The notes under the pieces were generated by a model. That model made no database searches. It saw only the letters and a program-made list of their open reading frames with translations, and was not told the DNA's origin. From Chryseobacterium oryzae (GTDB lineage Bacteria; Bacteroidota; Bacteroidia; Flavobacteriales; Weeksellaceae): a DNA stretch of 64,000 nucleotides. Position 1 is the first letter of the stretch. The number at the start of each line of letters is the position of its first letter. Shown here one piece after another: positions 19,680-28,406 of the stretch. The stretch lies in NCBI RefSeq assembly GCF_022811665.1, contig NZ_CP094529.1, positions 1,364,001 to 1,428,000 of the forward strand, in the 5' to 3' direction. Both the position numbers and the translations under genes were made by a program.

Positions 19680-19988
19680 TTACTGATTTAAAAATTCAAT
19701 TACTTTATTCGCTACCATCTTAACAATTTTTTTCTTGAAAACCACAACAATAATCATGATAAGCATATAAAATCCTGCAATGATAAGAAATCCCAGCGAA
19801 TTATCATTAAGAGCTTTTCCTACAAGAAAGGCTAAGCCAAAATTAAAAAGAATGATAAAAAAGCCAAAAGCTACCAGCAAAATAACGAGATAGGCAATAA
19901 CTCCTGCAGAAATAGAAGATTTTTCTGTTGCTTCAATTTTCAGCAGATCTATTCTTTTAGATGCATATTCTTTTATAGTTTCAATCAT
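19680..19988 (-). CDS. Phage-holin-superfamily (Holin-X-like) membrane protein
   Basis: A 102-aa protein with an amphipathic N-terminus (IKEYASKRIDLLKIEATEK) and two membrane helices (about residues 28-52 and 62-84). This layout fits the actinobacterial Holin-X-like family, small membrane proteins not tied to phage lysis in most hosts. It forms an operon with the 165-aa gene and is separated from the YtxH gene by a terminator-like hairpin. Confidence 0.8.
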   Translation of the reverse strand: MIETIKEYASKRIDLLKIEATEKSSISAGVIAYLVILLVAFGFFIILFNFGLAFLVGKALNDNSLGFLIIAGFYMLIMIIVVVFKKKIVKMVANKVIEFLNQ

Positions 19989-20012
19989 CCTTTTATTTTT
20001 TTAAAGTTATAA

Positions 20013-20044
20013 AAAAAGGAACTCATTTACAAAAGTTCCTTTTT
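20013..20044 (-). terminator. Terminator downstream of the YtxH gene
   Basis: Stem AAAAAGGAACT / AGTTCCTTTTT with a 10-base loop, just after the YtxH stop on the minus strand, with A-rich plus-strand flank giving a U tract in the transcript. Confidence 0.65.
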
Positions 20045-20067
20045 ATTATTTAATTTAAAATTAAATA

Positions 20068-20415
20068 TTAATTTTTTAGATCATTCAAACCAGACTCTAC
20101 ATCTTTCACCATATCTGTAGTTTTAGATACAATTTGATCTTTGTATTTATCGTAACCATCTTTTACTGTATGGGCTACATTGTTTGCTGTTTCTTTAAAA
20201 GTTGAAGAAATATTCTGGTATTGATCTTTTACTTTTTCAGAAACTTCTCCGTATTTATTTTTAGCCTGATCTTTAAGATCATCCGCCTTATTCTTAATTT
20301 TTTTTCTCGTTTCTTTACCTTCTTCAGGAGCATAAAGCATTCCTAAAACTACACCTGCTGCAGCACCCGCTAAAAGTCCTGCTAAAATACCTGCTGTATT
20401 ATTTTTTTTAGACAT
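20068..20415 (-). CDS. YtxH-domain protein
   Basis: A 115-aa protein with an N-terminal glycine/alanine-rich membrane helix (AGILAGLLAGAAAGVVLGML) followed by the YtxH signature YAPEEGKETRKKIKNKADDL and a long lysine/aspartate-rich helix. Relatives are general-stress proteins anchored in the membrane. It probably responds to envelope stress with the two genes downstream, though a hairpin separates them. Confidence 0.88.
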   Translation of the reverse strand: MSKKNNTAGILAGLLAGAAAGVVLGMLYAPEEGKETRKKIKNKADDLKDQAKNKYGEVSEKVKDQYQNISSTFKETANNVAHTVKDGYDKYKDQIVSKTTDMVKDVESGLNDLKN

Positions 20416-20492
20416 TTTTTGTTTTTTAATGGTTAGTATAATAGTTATCTGGTAAGTAAAATTGCAATTAACATACCAATTAGTTTTAATAA

Positions 20493-21179
20493 TTAATAAA
20501 AATCGTTAATTTTTTTCAAATGATACAAAATTGCTTCAATGGTTTGAGATTTTGTTAGGTTGGAGTTGTCTATCTCAATTGCATCGACTGCTTTTTTTAG
20601 CGGTGAAATTTCTCTTTCACTATCGATGCGGTCTCTTTCGATTAAATTTTCTTTTACCTGATTTCTATCTGCCGGCAAACCTAATGAAAGAAGTTCTTCA
20701 TATCTTCTTTTGGTACGTTCTTTAATACTTGCAGTAAGAAAAAACTTAAAATCTGCTGTGGGAAGCACTACCGTTCCGATATCTCTTCCATCCATAATAA
20801 CTCCTTCGTTTCGGGCAATCGACCTTTGTGTTTCCAGTAAAAAATCTCTTACTTCTTTCTGTTTAGCAATTAAACTTACATGGTCAGAAACTTCAGCCGT
20901 TCTTATTTCTTTAGAAACATTAATTTCATTTACATATAAAACCAGCTCATCATTTTCTCTTTTAAATTCGAGCTTAATGGACTGCAAAGAATTGAAAAGT
21001 TTATTTAAATCTATCTCGCCTTCTTTATCAAGGCAATTCTGCAAAGCAAACCAAGTGATCCCACGATATAAAGCACCCGTATCCAGATGAACAATCCCAA
21101 GTTTTTCTGCAATAATCTTAGATATAGAACTTTTTCCTGTAGAAGAGTAGCCGTCTATGGCAATTACCGGTTTTTTCAT
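20493..21179 (-). CDS. cmk: (d)CMP kinase
   Basis: A 228-aa NMP kinase that phosphorylates CMP and dCMP with ATP. P-loop IDGYSSTGKSSISK near residues 8-21, substrate-binding HLDTGALYRGITW, and the MDGRDIGTVVLP motif. It is 59 bp downstream of porQ in the same direction, a neighbourhood recurring in Bacteroidetes. Confidence 0.96.
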   Translation of the reverse strand: MKKPVIAIDGYSSTGKSSISKIIAEKLGIVHLDTGALYRGITWFALQNCLDKEGEIDLNKLFNSLQSIKLEFKRENDELVLYVNEINVSKEIRTAEVSDHVSLIAKQKEVRDFLLETQRSIARNEGVIMDGRDIGTVVLPTADFKFFLTASIKERTKRRYEELLSLGLPADRNQVKENLIERDRIDSEREISPLKKAVDAIEIDNSNLTKSQTIEAILYHLKKINDFY

Positions 21180-21238
21180 AGTACAAATTTCAAGAATTTT
21201 TATGAAAAAATCAAGTATTGTTTATGTTTATAATGATG

Positions 21239-22231
21239 TTAATCTGCGTGGCGTGGGTTAAGATCTATAGAAATCCCAATCTGATTTACGTTAGAAGCAT
21301 TATGATAACGAACATGTGCATAATCTACTCTAAATCTGGAAACCTTAATACCAAAACCTCCTGAAATTCCGGAAAAATTTCTTTGATCCAAAACAGCAAG
21401 TTCACTTCCTCGTCTAACGTTATATCCCAATCTGATATTAAAGTTCCTTTCCGGGAAAAGTTCTGCTCCTAGAGAAAAGTGGTCGGCAATTTTTCTTCCG
21501 AATCCAATTTTCTGATCGTTGATATTATAATCTGAAGAAATATCAAATTTCTGCAAATCGTGAGCAGTTAAAGTTACGGCAAGAGGAAAATTCTTTAAAA
21601 TTTTTGTGTAACCCAAATCTATTCTGAAGGGGAGGTTTTCTCTTTCTCCATTAAAAGATTTCAACTGATAGCCAAAGTTACGGAGAACAACAGAAGCGAC
21701 TTCTTTATTTATTTTACTATGATAGGTAATCCCCGCAGTTCCTGAGATTGCAGAAGAAGTATAAGTATCTATTTTTGAAGTAATAAAATTTAATCCTCCA
21801 CCAATTGTCCAGTCTTCTTCAAACTGAAAAGCATAACCTGCACCCACAGCAACATCTGAAGCCGAAAATTCGCCCATTTCGAAACCACTTTCGTCAGTTC
21901 TGGGGATATTTCCGTAATTCATGTATCTAGCATTAAGGGTTACCATGTGCCCGTTATCAAGATCTCTTGCATAGGCAATTGTCCCGTATTTAGAATCTGC
22001 AAGATAAGCTGTTGCATTTACAGAAAGCTGGTTATGAGAATCCTTATTCAATAATGCGGGGTTGGCAATGGCAAAAGAAACATCCTGATCTCTAATGCTG
22101 ATAACATCTCCGCCTAAAGCCGCCTGTCTTGCTGAAACAGGGATATTTAGAAAAGGATAAACATTTGTTCCGTTCTGTGCAAATGAAACAATTCCTGAAA
22201 GAAATAGTGGAAATAGTAATAATTTCTTCAA
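21239..22231 (-). CDS. porQ: Type IX secretion system protein PorQ
   Basis: A 330-aa outer-membrane protein with signal peptide (MKKLLLFPLFLSGIVSFAQ) and the N-terminal motif FLNIPVSARQAALGGDVISI typical of PorQ/PorV-like barrels of the FadL superfamily. The body is beta-rich and ends GISIDLNPRHAD. PorQ belongs to the T9SS attachment complex; T9SS cargo genes are present at 36.4-40.2 kb. Its place beside cmk supports the call. A promoter TTG-N18-TATTTTTG lies just upstream. Confidence 0.92.
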   Translation of the reverse strand: MKKLLLFPLFLSGIVSFAQNGTNVYPFLNIPVSARQAALGGDVISIRDQDVSFAIANPALLNKDSHNQLSVNATAYLADSKYGTIAYARDLDNGHMVTLNARYMNYGNIPRTDESGFEMGEFSASDVAVGAGYAFQFEEDWTIGGGLNFITSKIDTYTSSAISGTAGITYHSKINKEVASVVLRNFGYQLKSFNGERENLPFRIDLGYTKILKNFPLAVTLTAHDLQKFDISSDYNINDQKIGFGRKIADHFSLGAELFPERNFNIRLGYNVRRGSELAVLDQRNFSGISGGFGIKVSRFRVDYAHVRYHNASNVNQIGISIDLNPRHAD

Positions 22232-22249
22232 ATCAGTATATAATTAATG

Positions 22250-22278
22250 CAAAAATAATTCTTTTTGCTATGTATCAA
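22250..22278 (-). promoter_or_regulatory. Promoter of porQ
   Basis: On the minus strand TTG (22278-22276) precedes TATTTTTG (22257-22250) by 18 bases, close to TTG-N19-TAnnTTTG, and 18 bp before the porQ start. Confidence 0.65.
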
Positions 22279-22336
22279 AATATTTACATCAATATTTATC
22301 TACAAATATTTTTCTTTTTTCAATATTTATAATGAT

Positions 22337-22344
22337 TATATTTG
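22337..22344 (+). promoter_or_regulatory. Candidate -7 box for pyrH
   Basis: TATATTTG, a perfect TAnnTTTG box, 53 bp before the pyrH start. No TTG stands at the expected upstream distance. Confidence 0.5.
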
Positions 22345-22396
22345 CAGAGTTAATTTTTCAGACCAATTTATCTGAAATAAATTTTTAGAATTTAAA

Positions 22397-23104
22397 ATGA
22401 AATATAAAAGAATCCTTCTTAAACTGAGCGGTGAAGCATTAATGGGAAACAGACAATACGGTATAGATAATGATCGTCTTACCGAGTATGCCCACGAAAT
22501 TAAAAAAGTAGTAGACTCAGGTTGTGAAGTTGCCATTGTGATTGGAGGTGGAAACATTTTCCGTGGTGTTGCAGGAGCAGCTAAGGGAATGGATAGGGTT
22601 CAGGGAGATTATATGGGTATGCTTGCCACAGTTATCAACGGGATGGCATTACAGGGAGCTTTGGAAGATGCAGGAATTAAAACAAGACTACAGTCTGCCA
22701 TTGAAATGGATAAAGTTGCAGAACCATTTATTAAAAGAAAAGCAGTAAGACATTTAGAAAAAGGTAGGGTAGTTATCTTCGGTGCAGGAACCGGAAATCC
22801 TTATTTTACAACCGATACCGCTGCAACATTAAGAGCTATTGAAATTGATGCGGATGTTATTCTGAAAGGAACAAGAGTTGACGGAATTTACGACAGCGAT
22901 CCTGAAAAGAATGAAAATGCAGTAAAATATAACTCACTTACTTTTGATCAGGTTTATGAAAAAAATCTTAAAGTAATGGATATGACTGCCTTTACTTTGA
23001 GCCACGAAAATAAACTTCCCATCATTGTATTCGATATGAATAAAGATGGAAACCTTCTTAAAATTGTGGAAGGAGAAAATATTGGAACATTAGTTGATTT
23101 GTAA
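22397..23104 (+). CDS. pyrH: UMP kinase
   Basis: A 235-aa amino-acid-kinase-fold enzyme converting UMP to UDP. Signatures: [12 protein letters not shown] at the start, [10 protein letters not shown] near residue 49, and the [13 protein letters not shown] motif near residue 129. Length is that of bacterial PyrH. It is followed by frr in the same direction, a common order in bacteria. Confidence 0.97.
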   Translation: MKYKRILLKLSGEALMGNRQYGIDNDRLTEYAHEIKKVVDSGCEVAIVIGGGNIFRGVAGAAKGMDRVQGDYMGMLATVINGMALQGALEDAGIKTRLQSAIEMDKVAEPFIKRKAVRHLEKGRVVIFGAGTGNPYFTTDTAATLRAIEIDADVILKGTRVDGIYDSDPEKNENAVKYNSLTFDQVYEKNLKVMDMTAFTLSHENKLPIIVFDMNKDGNLLKIVEGENIGTLVDL

Positions 23105-23221
23105 TTAGTCTTTGTATTGATACTGAAAAACTTAAATATAACAGTTTAGGTATTTTATATTAAGTTTTAGACATTACTTATCAAAAATCAAATGTGTAAT
23201 TTATCAAATTTTATTATCATA

Positions 23222-23776
23222 ATGGAAGAATTAGATCTTATCGTAGAATCTGTAAAGCATGATATGGAAGCTGCTCTTAAGCATTTGGATCATGCATTTC
23301 AAAAAATCAGAGCTGGTAGAGCTTCTACAACAATGGTACAGGATGTAATGGTAGAATATTACGGAGCTCCTACACCAATTAATCAGGTTGCCAATGTATC
23401 TGTTCCGGATGCCATGACAATATCTATTCAGCCTTGGGACAGAACAGCGATTGGAGCAATAGAAAAAGCAATTATCAATTCAAACTTAGGATTTGCACCT
23501 TCAAATAATGGTGAAAATATTATTCTGAATGTTCCGCCTTTAACCGAAGAAAGAAGAAGAGATCTTGCAAAACAGGCAAAAGTAGAAGCGGATGATACAA
23601 AAGTTGTTGTAAGAAATGCTAGACAAAACGGATTGAAAGATCTTAAAAAACTTGAAGGAGTTTCTGAAGATCTTATTAAAAATATTGAAGCAGATATCCA
23701 AGTACTTACCGATAAATACGTAAAACTTTGCGACGATCATCTTAAAGTGAAAGAAGCTGAGATTATGAAAGTATAA
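23222..23776 (+). CDS. frr: Ribosome recycling factor
   Basis: A 184-aa factor that splits post-termination ribosomes with EF-G. The ATG at 23222 gives the canonical start MEELDLIVESVKHDMEAAL; the reading frame extends upstream to 23192, but the extra 10 residues are not family-like. Conserved motifs: KIRAGRAST, PLTEERRRDLAKQAK and ARQNGLKDLKK. It is 117 bp downstream of pyrH and ended by the hairpin 23801-23834. Confidence 0.97.
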   Translation: MEELDLIVESVKHDMEAALKHLDHAFQKIRAGRASTTMVQDVMVEYYGAPTPINQVANVSVPDAMTISIQPWDRTAIGAIEKAIINSNLGFAPSNNGENIILNVPPLTEERRRDLAKQAKVEADDTKVVVRNARQNGLKDLKKLEGVSEDLIKNIEADIQVLTDKYVKLCDDHLKVKEAEIMKV

Positions 23777-23800
23777 TTATTCGAATATTTTTACTTATAA

Positions 23801-23834
23801 AAACTTCTTTTTGAAAATTTCCAAAAAGAAGTTT
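23801..23834. terminator. Bidirectional terminator between frr and SDR gene
   Basis: A 13-base stem AAACTTCTTTTTG / CAAAAAGAAGTTT with an 8-base loop followed by T7 on the plus strand, between convergent genes. Confidence 0.8.
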
Positions 23835-23840
23835 TTTTAT

Positions 23841-24836
23841 TTAATAATTTTTTCTATTTGCCTTGATAATCATGAATGCTAATCCTAAGCCCAAACCTGT
23901 TAGCATAGCAATTTTTGTTTTTTTTCCAGGAACGGGTAGTGATGTTTCTCCATAAATTCTATGTGGTTCTGAAGATTCTTCTAAAACATTACCCGGATCG
24001 TCCGGAGCATTTTTAAGTTTCATCATAAGACGCATTCCAGCAGAAGCAGTATTAATAACTGTTTTAGGAAATGCCTGATAAACATTTTTTAACAGCCATG
24101 AAGTAAAGTCTGGGAACAAATCCTTTTTAGGTTCTTTCGCAAGCTGTACAATTTTATCTGCAGTATCTCTAGGATCTGATGCAAATGGAGGAATTTTAAA
24201 ATCTAAACCAGAATATTTTGCAGAATGCATATTTCCTGTAGAACGTTGAATTTGCGGATAAAGATTGGCAATATAAATCTCTGGAAACTCAGAAATTTCC
24301 CCGTGGAGACATTCCATCATTCCGCGGATCCCGAATTTGGTTGAAGAATAAACTGCACTGTAAGGAGCCGGCATAAATCCTCCAATAGAAATATTATTAA
24401 TAAGAATGCCTTCGTTCTGTTCTTTGAACAATTTTAGGACATGATAAGCTCCATGCATATATCCAAAAAGATTGGTTTTTATCACCTGTTCATGTATTTC
24501 CATCGGTATTTCATCGAATTTACCGCTTGCCATAACTCCTGCATTATTTACCCAAATATCTATTCTGCCAAATTCTTTTACGGCAGCTTCTACAAGATTT
24601 TCCACCTCTTCAGATACGGAAACATCTGTAGGCACTGCAATTGCATTTACTCCTAAGTCTTTGCATAAAAGAACCGTTTCATCTAATGCTTTTTCGCCTC
24701 TGGCGGCAATAACAATATTACAGCCTTCAAATGCAAAGGCTTCTACAGTCGCTCTTCCGACACCGCTGCTTCCACCGGTAATAACGACAGTTTTTCCTCT
24801 AAGACTTCTTTTTTCTAAGTTGTTTTTTGATTTCAT
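23841..24836 (-). CDS. SDR family NAD(P)-dependent oxidoreductase
   Basis: A 331-aa short-chain dehydrogenase with cofactor motif TGGSSGVGRA (about residues 20-29), NNAGVM, and active site Ser...Tyr-x-x-x-Lys in YSSTKFGIRG. A long C-terminal extension ends in a hydrophobic segment (MLTGLGLGLAFMIIKA), suggesting membrane attachment. The substrate is unknown. The gene is convergent with frr and isolated. Confidence 0.9.
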   Translation of the reverse strand: MKSKNNLEKRSLRGKTVVITGGSSGVGRATVEAFAFEGCNIVIAARGEKALDETVLLCKDLGVNAIAVPTDVSVSEEVENLVEAAVKEFGRIDIWVNNAGVMASGKFDEIPMEIHEQVIKTNLFGYMHGAYHVLKLFKEQNEGILINNISIGGFMPAPYSAVYSSTKFGIRGMMECLHGEISEFPEIYIANLYPQIQRSTGNMHSAKYSGLDFKIPPFASDPRDTADKIVQLAKEPKKDLFPDFTSWLLKNVYQAFPKTVINTASAGMRLMMKLKNAPDDPGNVLEESSEPHRIYGETSLPVPGKKTKIAMLTGLGLGLAFMIIKANRKNY

Positions 24837-24924
24837 ATCAGAAATGATTTTGGTTGATTTTATAATACTATCTATTTTTACACCAAAGACATTCTCTGAA
24901 ATCTTTTTTACTCTGTAATTTAAA

Positions 24925-24950
24925 AAAACACAGACGAATACCTGTGTTTT
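24925..24950 (-). terminator. Terminator of the M23 peptidase gene
   Basis: Stem AAAACACAG / CTGTGTTTT with an 8-base loop, just downstream of the M23 gene on the minus strand, with a U tract from the plus-strand A run. Confidence 0.65.
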
Positions 24951-24971
24951 TAATTATGCTAATTCAATAAT

Positions 24972-25820
24972 TTACTTTCTATTTTTAATCTTCTGATTTT
25001 TATAGATATTTTCAGAATAAATTCCATTTTCAAAATAATAAGGTACAGAAACTAACGTTTTGTTTCTCTCAGGAATTAAAACATTAAAATGAAGATGAGC
25101 ACCAGAAACATAGCCGGTTTCTCCACTTAAACCAATGGGTTGATTGCGTTTCACAAAATCGCCCACTTTCACAAGATTTCCATTTTTCTTTAAATGTGCA
25201 TATTGTGTAAAAAGACCACTTTGAGGATGATAAACTGTAATAAAGTTAGAAAAATTCTCCCATTTTTTGTCATTTTTTCCAAATTCATAGTCTTTTATGA
25301 CTCCTACAACAAAACCATCATCTGCAGAAGTAATGGTATCACCAACTTTCATATCAAAATCAACTGCATAACGCGAATAGGAAGTATTATGGGTGAAATT
25401 CCCATTATTTCCCTGCATTATTTTGTATTTTTTGCCTTTGGGAAAGGGTAAAGCAAGAATGTTTTTTTTAATTATTTTATTATCGTCACCCAGAGCCTGA
25501 AAATAACTGTAATTAAATTTTTTTACATCTAAATTAGGTATGAAAAATTTTATTTCACGCTTAGATCTTTCATTCAATAAAATTTTTAGGGTATCCTTAA
25601 TCAATTCATTTTCTTTTAAATATTTCGAAAAAAAATTAATCCGTAATGGGCAATGTAGAGGATTCTCTAATTTTATTGACAAGGTATCTTTTGCATAATC
25701 AACAATGTATGAATATTCGAATTGATTGTATTTTTGTGTAGGTAATTCTTGTGCATTCAGCTTAAAAAAAGTTATACATATAAACAAAGCAATAATTGTC
25801 TTTCGAAAATACATTTCCAT
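24972..25820 (-). CDS. M23 family metallopeptidase
   Basis: Exported LytM-type zinc peptidase. The frame is open to 25856, but start at 25820 (MEMYFRKTIIALFICITFF) or 25814 gives a normal signal peptide. A beta-rich N-terminal part precedes the M23 domain with YSRYAVDFDMKVGDTI (zinc Asp region), TQYAHL and the HxH motif GAHLHFNV. The family cleaves peptidoglycan cross-links or serves as a scaffold for other hydrolases; the key His/Asp residues are present, so activity is plausible. Confidence 0.9.
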   Translation of the reverse strand: MEMYFRKTIIALFICITFFKLNAQELPTQKYNQFEYSYIVDYAKDTLSIKLENPLHCPLRINFFSKYLKENELIKDTLKILLNERSKREIKFFIPNLDVKKFNYSYFQALGDDNKIIKKNILALPFPKGKKYKIMQGNNGNFTHNTSYSRYAVDFDMKVGDTITSADDGFVVGVIKDYEFGKNDKKWENFSNFITVYHPQSGLFTQYAHLKKNGNLVKVGDFVKRNQPIGLSGETGYVSGAHLHFNVLIPERNKTLVSVPYYFENGIYSENIYKNQKIKNRK

Positions 25821-25953
25821 CGGTAGTGATATTTTTTCAAATATACATTCTCTCATTGAAATTTATAATATACATCATATTTTTTTTGCATAAAAATGCT
25901 ATCTATATAAAGGATAAGTATTGTAAATTTATATTTAAATTGAATTTGAAATT

Positions 25954-26652
25954 ATGAAAGTAGAAATTTGGTCAGACATTATGTGCCCATTCTGTTATAT
26001 AGGTAAGAAAAATTTTGAAAATGCGTTAGATAAGTTACCTTTTAAAGACGAGATAGAAGTAGAATGGAAAAGTTTTCAGCTTGATCCATCACTGAATCCT
26101 TCCGAAACAATGACAACCCAAGAATATTTTACTGCAAAAAAAAGAATTTCGCGAGAACAAGGTCAGCAATTATCTGCACAAGTAATTGATATGGGAAAAC
26201 GTGCCGGAATAGATTTTAATTTTAAAGATGCGATTATTACCAACACATATAATGCACACAAACTTCTTCATTTGGCTAAAAAATATAATAAAGCAATCGA
26301 GATGGAAGAGGAGCTTTTTAAAGCACATTTCCTCGATGGTAAAAATATCGGAAGTAATAGCGATCTTGTAGAAATTGGAGGAAATATAGGTATTCCTGAA
26401 GAAGAAATTGAAAAATGTTTAGAATCAAATGATTTTGATGCAGAAATTCAATCTGATTTTGATAAAGCAAAAGCTTATGGCGTTTCGGGAGTTCCTTTTT
26501 TTGTGTTTGATAGTAAATATGGAGTTTCCGGAGCTCAGCCTTCAGAAGTTTTTGAAGATACTTTACGCCAAACATATGCAGAAACAGAAAAATTGATAAA
26601 AAAAGATTCTGTTAACGATTTATCTTGTGGACCAGATGGTTGCTCAATTTAA
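25954..26652 (+). CDS. DsbA-family (FrnE-like) oxidoreductase
   Basis: A 232-aa cytoplasmic thioredoxin-fold protein with no signal peptide. It starts MKVEIWSDIMCPFCYIGKK with the active site CPFC, has the helical insertion of FrnE proteins, the cis-Pro motif GVSGVPFFVF, and a Cys-containing tail SCGPDGCSI. Relatives act as disulfide isomerase or oxidoreductases in redox stress. The terminal CGPDGC pair is an extra potential redox or metal site. Monocistronic. Confidence 0.92.
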   Translation: MKVEIWSDIMCPFCYIGKKNFENALDKLPFKDEIEVEWKSFQLDPSLNPSETMTTQEYFTAKKRISREQGQQLSAQVIDMGKRAGIDFNFKDAIITNTYNAHKLLHLAKKYNKAIEMEEELFKAHFLDGKNIGSNSDLVEIGGNIGIPEEEIEKCLESNDFDAEIQSDFDKAKAYGVSGVPFFVFDSKYGVSGAQPSEVFEDTLRQTYAETEKLIKKDSVNDLSCGPDGCSI

Positions 26653-27099
26653 CATAGCATCTATAATATATTTTTGCTAATAGTTGATAAGAAATGAAAT
26701 TTGCAATATTATGTAAGTTTCATTTTTTTTGTTCTTTTTAAAATAGTTTTTAATGAGTAGAAAAAATATTAGACTAATTTAGATTAATTTCAATTTCTTA
26801 TCATTACATAAATTATTTAAGATGAATTGGAAAAAATACTCTATTTAACATAATATAAATTATAGGACTTTTTGAATATTTAAAACGTATCTATTTTGGC
26901 AGAATTTGGTTTTTTGAAAATTGTTAAAAATGAAAAATTCTTCATTCATTATAACTAAAAATTATACAGCCGATTCTCAGCGATTAGTAAATATGCTGTT
27001 ATCATTAATGAATAGTCTAATTTTTGCTTTCATATCAACTTAGGATTACAACTAAAATTAAAAAGTATTAAATTTTAAAAAATCAATAAAAAATTATAT
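26653..27099. other. Gene-free AT-rich stretch
   Basis: I see no credible ORF or RNA gene. It contains a tatttaacataatata motif (26842-26857) also present in both GLPGLI intergenic blocks, and otherwise low-complexity AT-rich DNA. Confidence 0.5.
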
Positions 27100-27606
27100 A
27101 TGAAAAACTTCACACTTACAATTGCTTTTGCAGTAATGTTCATTCAATGCAATAAAAATAAAGATACGAAGCCATTCCCAAGCAATAAAGATTCTTCACA
27201 CATCAATTCAGAAACTGTAAAAACTGATAGCTTAGACGCTAAAACATTTTGCTATCTGGGAATTACCGGTAAAGACAGCGTTTTTGTAAGTTTAGATGAT
27301 AATTTGGGAACAATTTCAGGTAAAATGAGCTATAAAAATTTCGAAAAAGATAGTTCCAAAGGTGAATTATCTGGTTATAAATCTGGCGATACCCTAAAAC
27401 TCACCTATGAATTTGCAGCTGAAGGAACTGTAAGCAAAAGAGATATTTTCTTCATCCAAAAAGATAATTCACTTACTGAAGGCATAGGAACCCAAAAAGA
27501 TGATAAAGGAACAATGCGATATTCAGACGAAAAAAAGATTGATTATAAAAACGGACAAGAACTGAAATCTGCAGACTGTGCACTTGTTACAAAAGCTTTA
27601 AAATAA
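27100..27606 (+). CDS. Hypothetical lipoprotein
   Basis: A 168-aa protein with a lipoprotein signal MKNFTLTIAFAVMFIQCNKN (lipidated Cys17), a Ser/Lys/Asp-rich linker, and a small beta domain (CYLGITGKDSVFVSLDDNLG, SGKMSYKNFEKD) ending DCALVTKALK. Similar short lipoproteins are common in Chryseobacterium; function is unknown. Ended by a strong hairpin. Confidence 0.85.
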   Translation: MKNFTLTIAFAVMFIQCNKNKDTKPFPSNKDSSHINSETVKTDSLDAKTFCYLGITGKDSVFVSLDDNLGTISGKMSYKNFEKDSSKGELSGYKSGDTLKLTYEFAAEGTVSKRDIFFIQKDNSLTEGIGTQKDDKGTMRYSDEKKIDYKNGQELKSADCALVTKALK

Positions 27607-27614
27607 ATCACCAA

Positions 27615-27645
27615 AAAATCCTGATAGTTTCATTATCAGGATTTT
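27615..27645 (+). terminator. Bidirectional terminator after lipoprotein gene
   Basis: A 12-base stem AAAATCCTGATA / TATCAGGATTTT with a 7-base loop, between the lipoprotein gene and the convergent Bax-inhibitor-like gene. Confidence 0.8.
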
Positions 27646-27670
27646 ACATTTTATTCTACAAATCAATATT

Positions 27671-28360
27671 TTAGTTTCTTCTGCTCATTAAAATTCTTAA
27701 AATATACCAGAACAAAAGCATGATAGAAGCAAAAAGCTGTAAAGATGCTCCTACGTACTGATCTGTACTGTAAGAATCTTTAAGTTTGCTGGTTTGGTAC
27801 AAAATAGTTGCAGATGCAAGAATTACCATTCCTACAGAAAACCATAAACCAAGATTGAACCCGAAAATCATTCCAGCAACGATTAATCCAATAGCAATAA
27901 ATCCGCCTATTGCAATAATATTTCTTAAAAAAGAAAAATCTTTCTTAGAAGTAAATGCAACATAAGAAATTCCAGAAAACATTGCTACTGTAAGCGTCGC
28001 TGCCTGAAAAATCACTTCTCCACCTCCTGCATAAGCCATTGCAATGTACATCATCGGCAAAAATATGATTGCTTCTAATAAGATGTAAATTCCTAATCCT
28101 AAATATTGGGTAGATCTGCTTTGTGCCAAAGACCATTTTGTAGCCAAAAAAGAAGCAAGCCAAAAAATTCCCAATACCAAAAGCCAACTGTATTTTTGCC
28201 CGACCATCATATAAATAAGGTCTGGTGGAACTACATTAAGCAAAATTGCTTCTACTGCAATAAAGGCGAGAATTGCCAATGCAACATGCATATATGTTTT
28301 TTTGTAAAATTCTGCTTTTTCAATATCTGTTGAATAAGCTACTAAAGAATCGTTCATCAT
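27671..28360 (-). CDS. Bax inhibitor-1 / YccA family membrane protein
   Basis: A 229-aa protein with seven hydrophobic helices from about residue 25 and the family features TYMHVALAILAF, an internal LGLGIYILLEAIIFLPMMYI and ATILYQTSKLKD near the last helices. Bacterial members are putative pH-sensitive calcium-leak channels or regulators of FtsH; the role here is not shown. It is alone on its strand. Confidence 0.93.
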   Translation of the reverse strand: MMNDSLVAYSTDIEKAEFYKKTYMHVALAILAFIAVEAILLNVVPPDLIYMMVGQKYSWLLVLGIFWLASFLATKWSLAQSRSTQYLGLGIYILLEAIIFLPMMYIAMAYAGGGEVIFQAATLTVAMFSGISYVAFTSKKDFSFLRNIIAIGGFIAIGLIVAGMIFGFNLGLWFSVGMVILASATILYQTSKLKDSYSTDQYVGASLQLFASIMLLFWYILRILMSRRN

Positions 28361-28406
28361 GTTTATTTATTTATAATTTAAACTCACTAAATGTATACAA
28401 AATTTA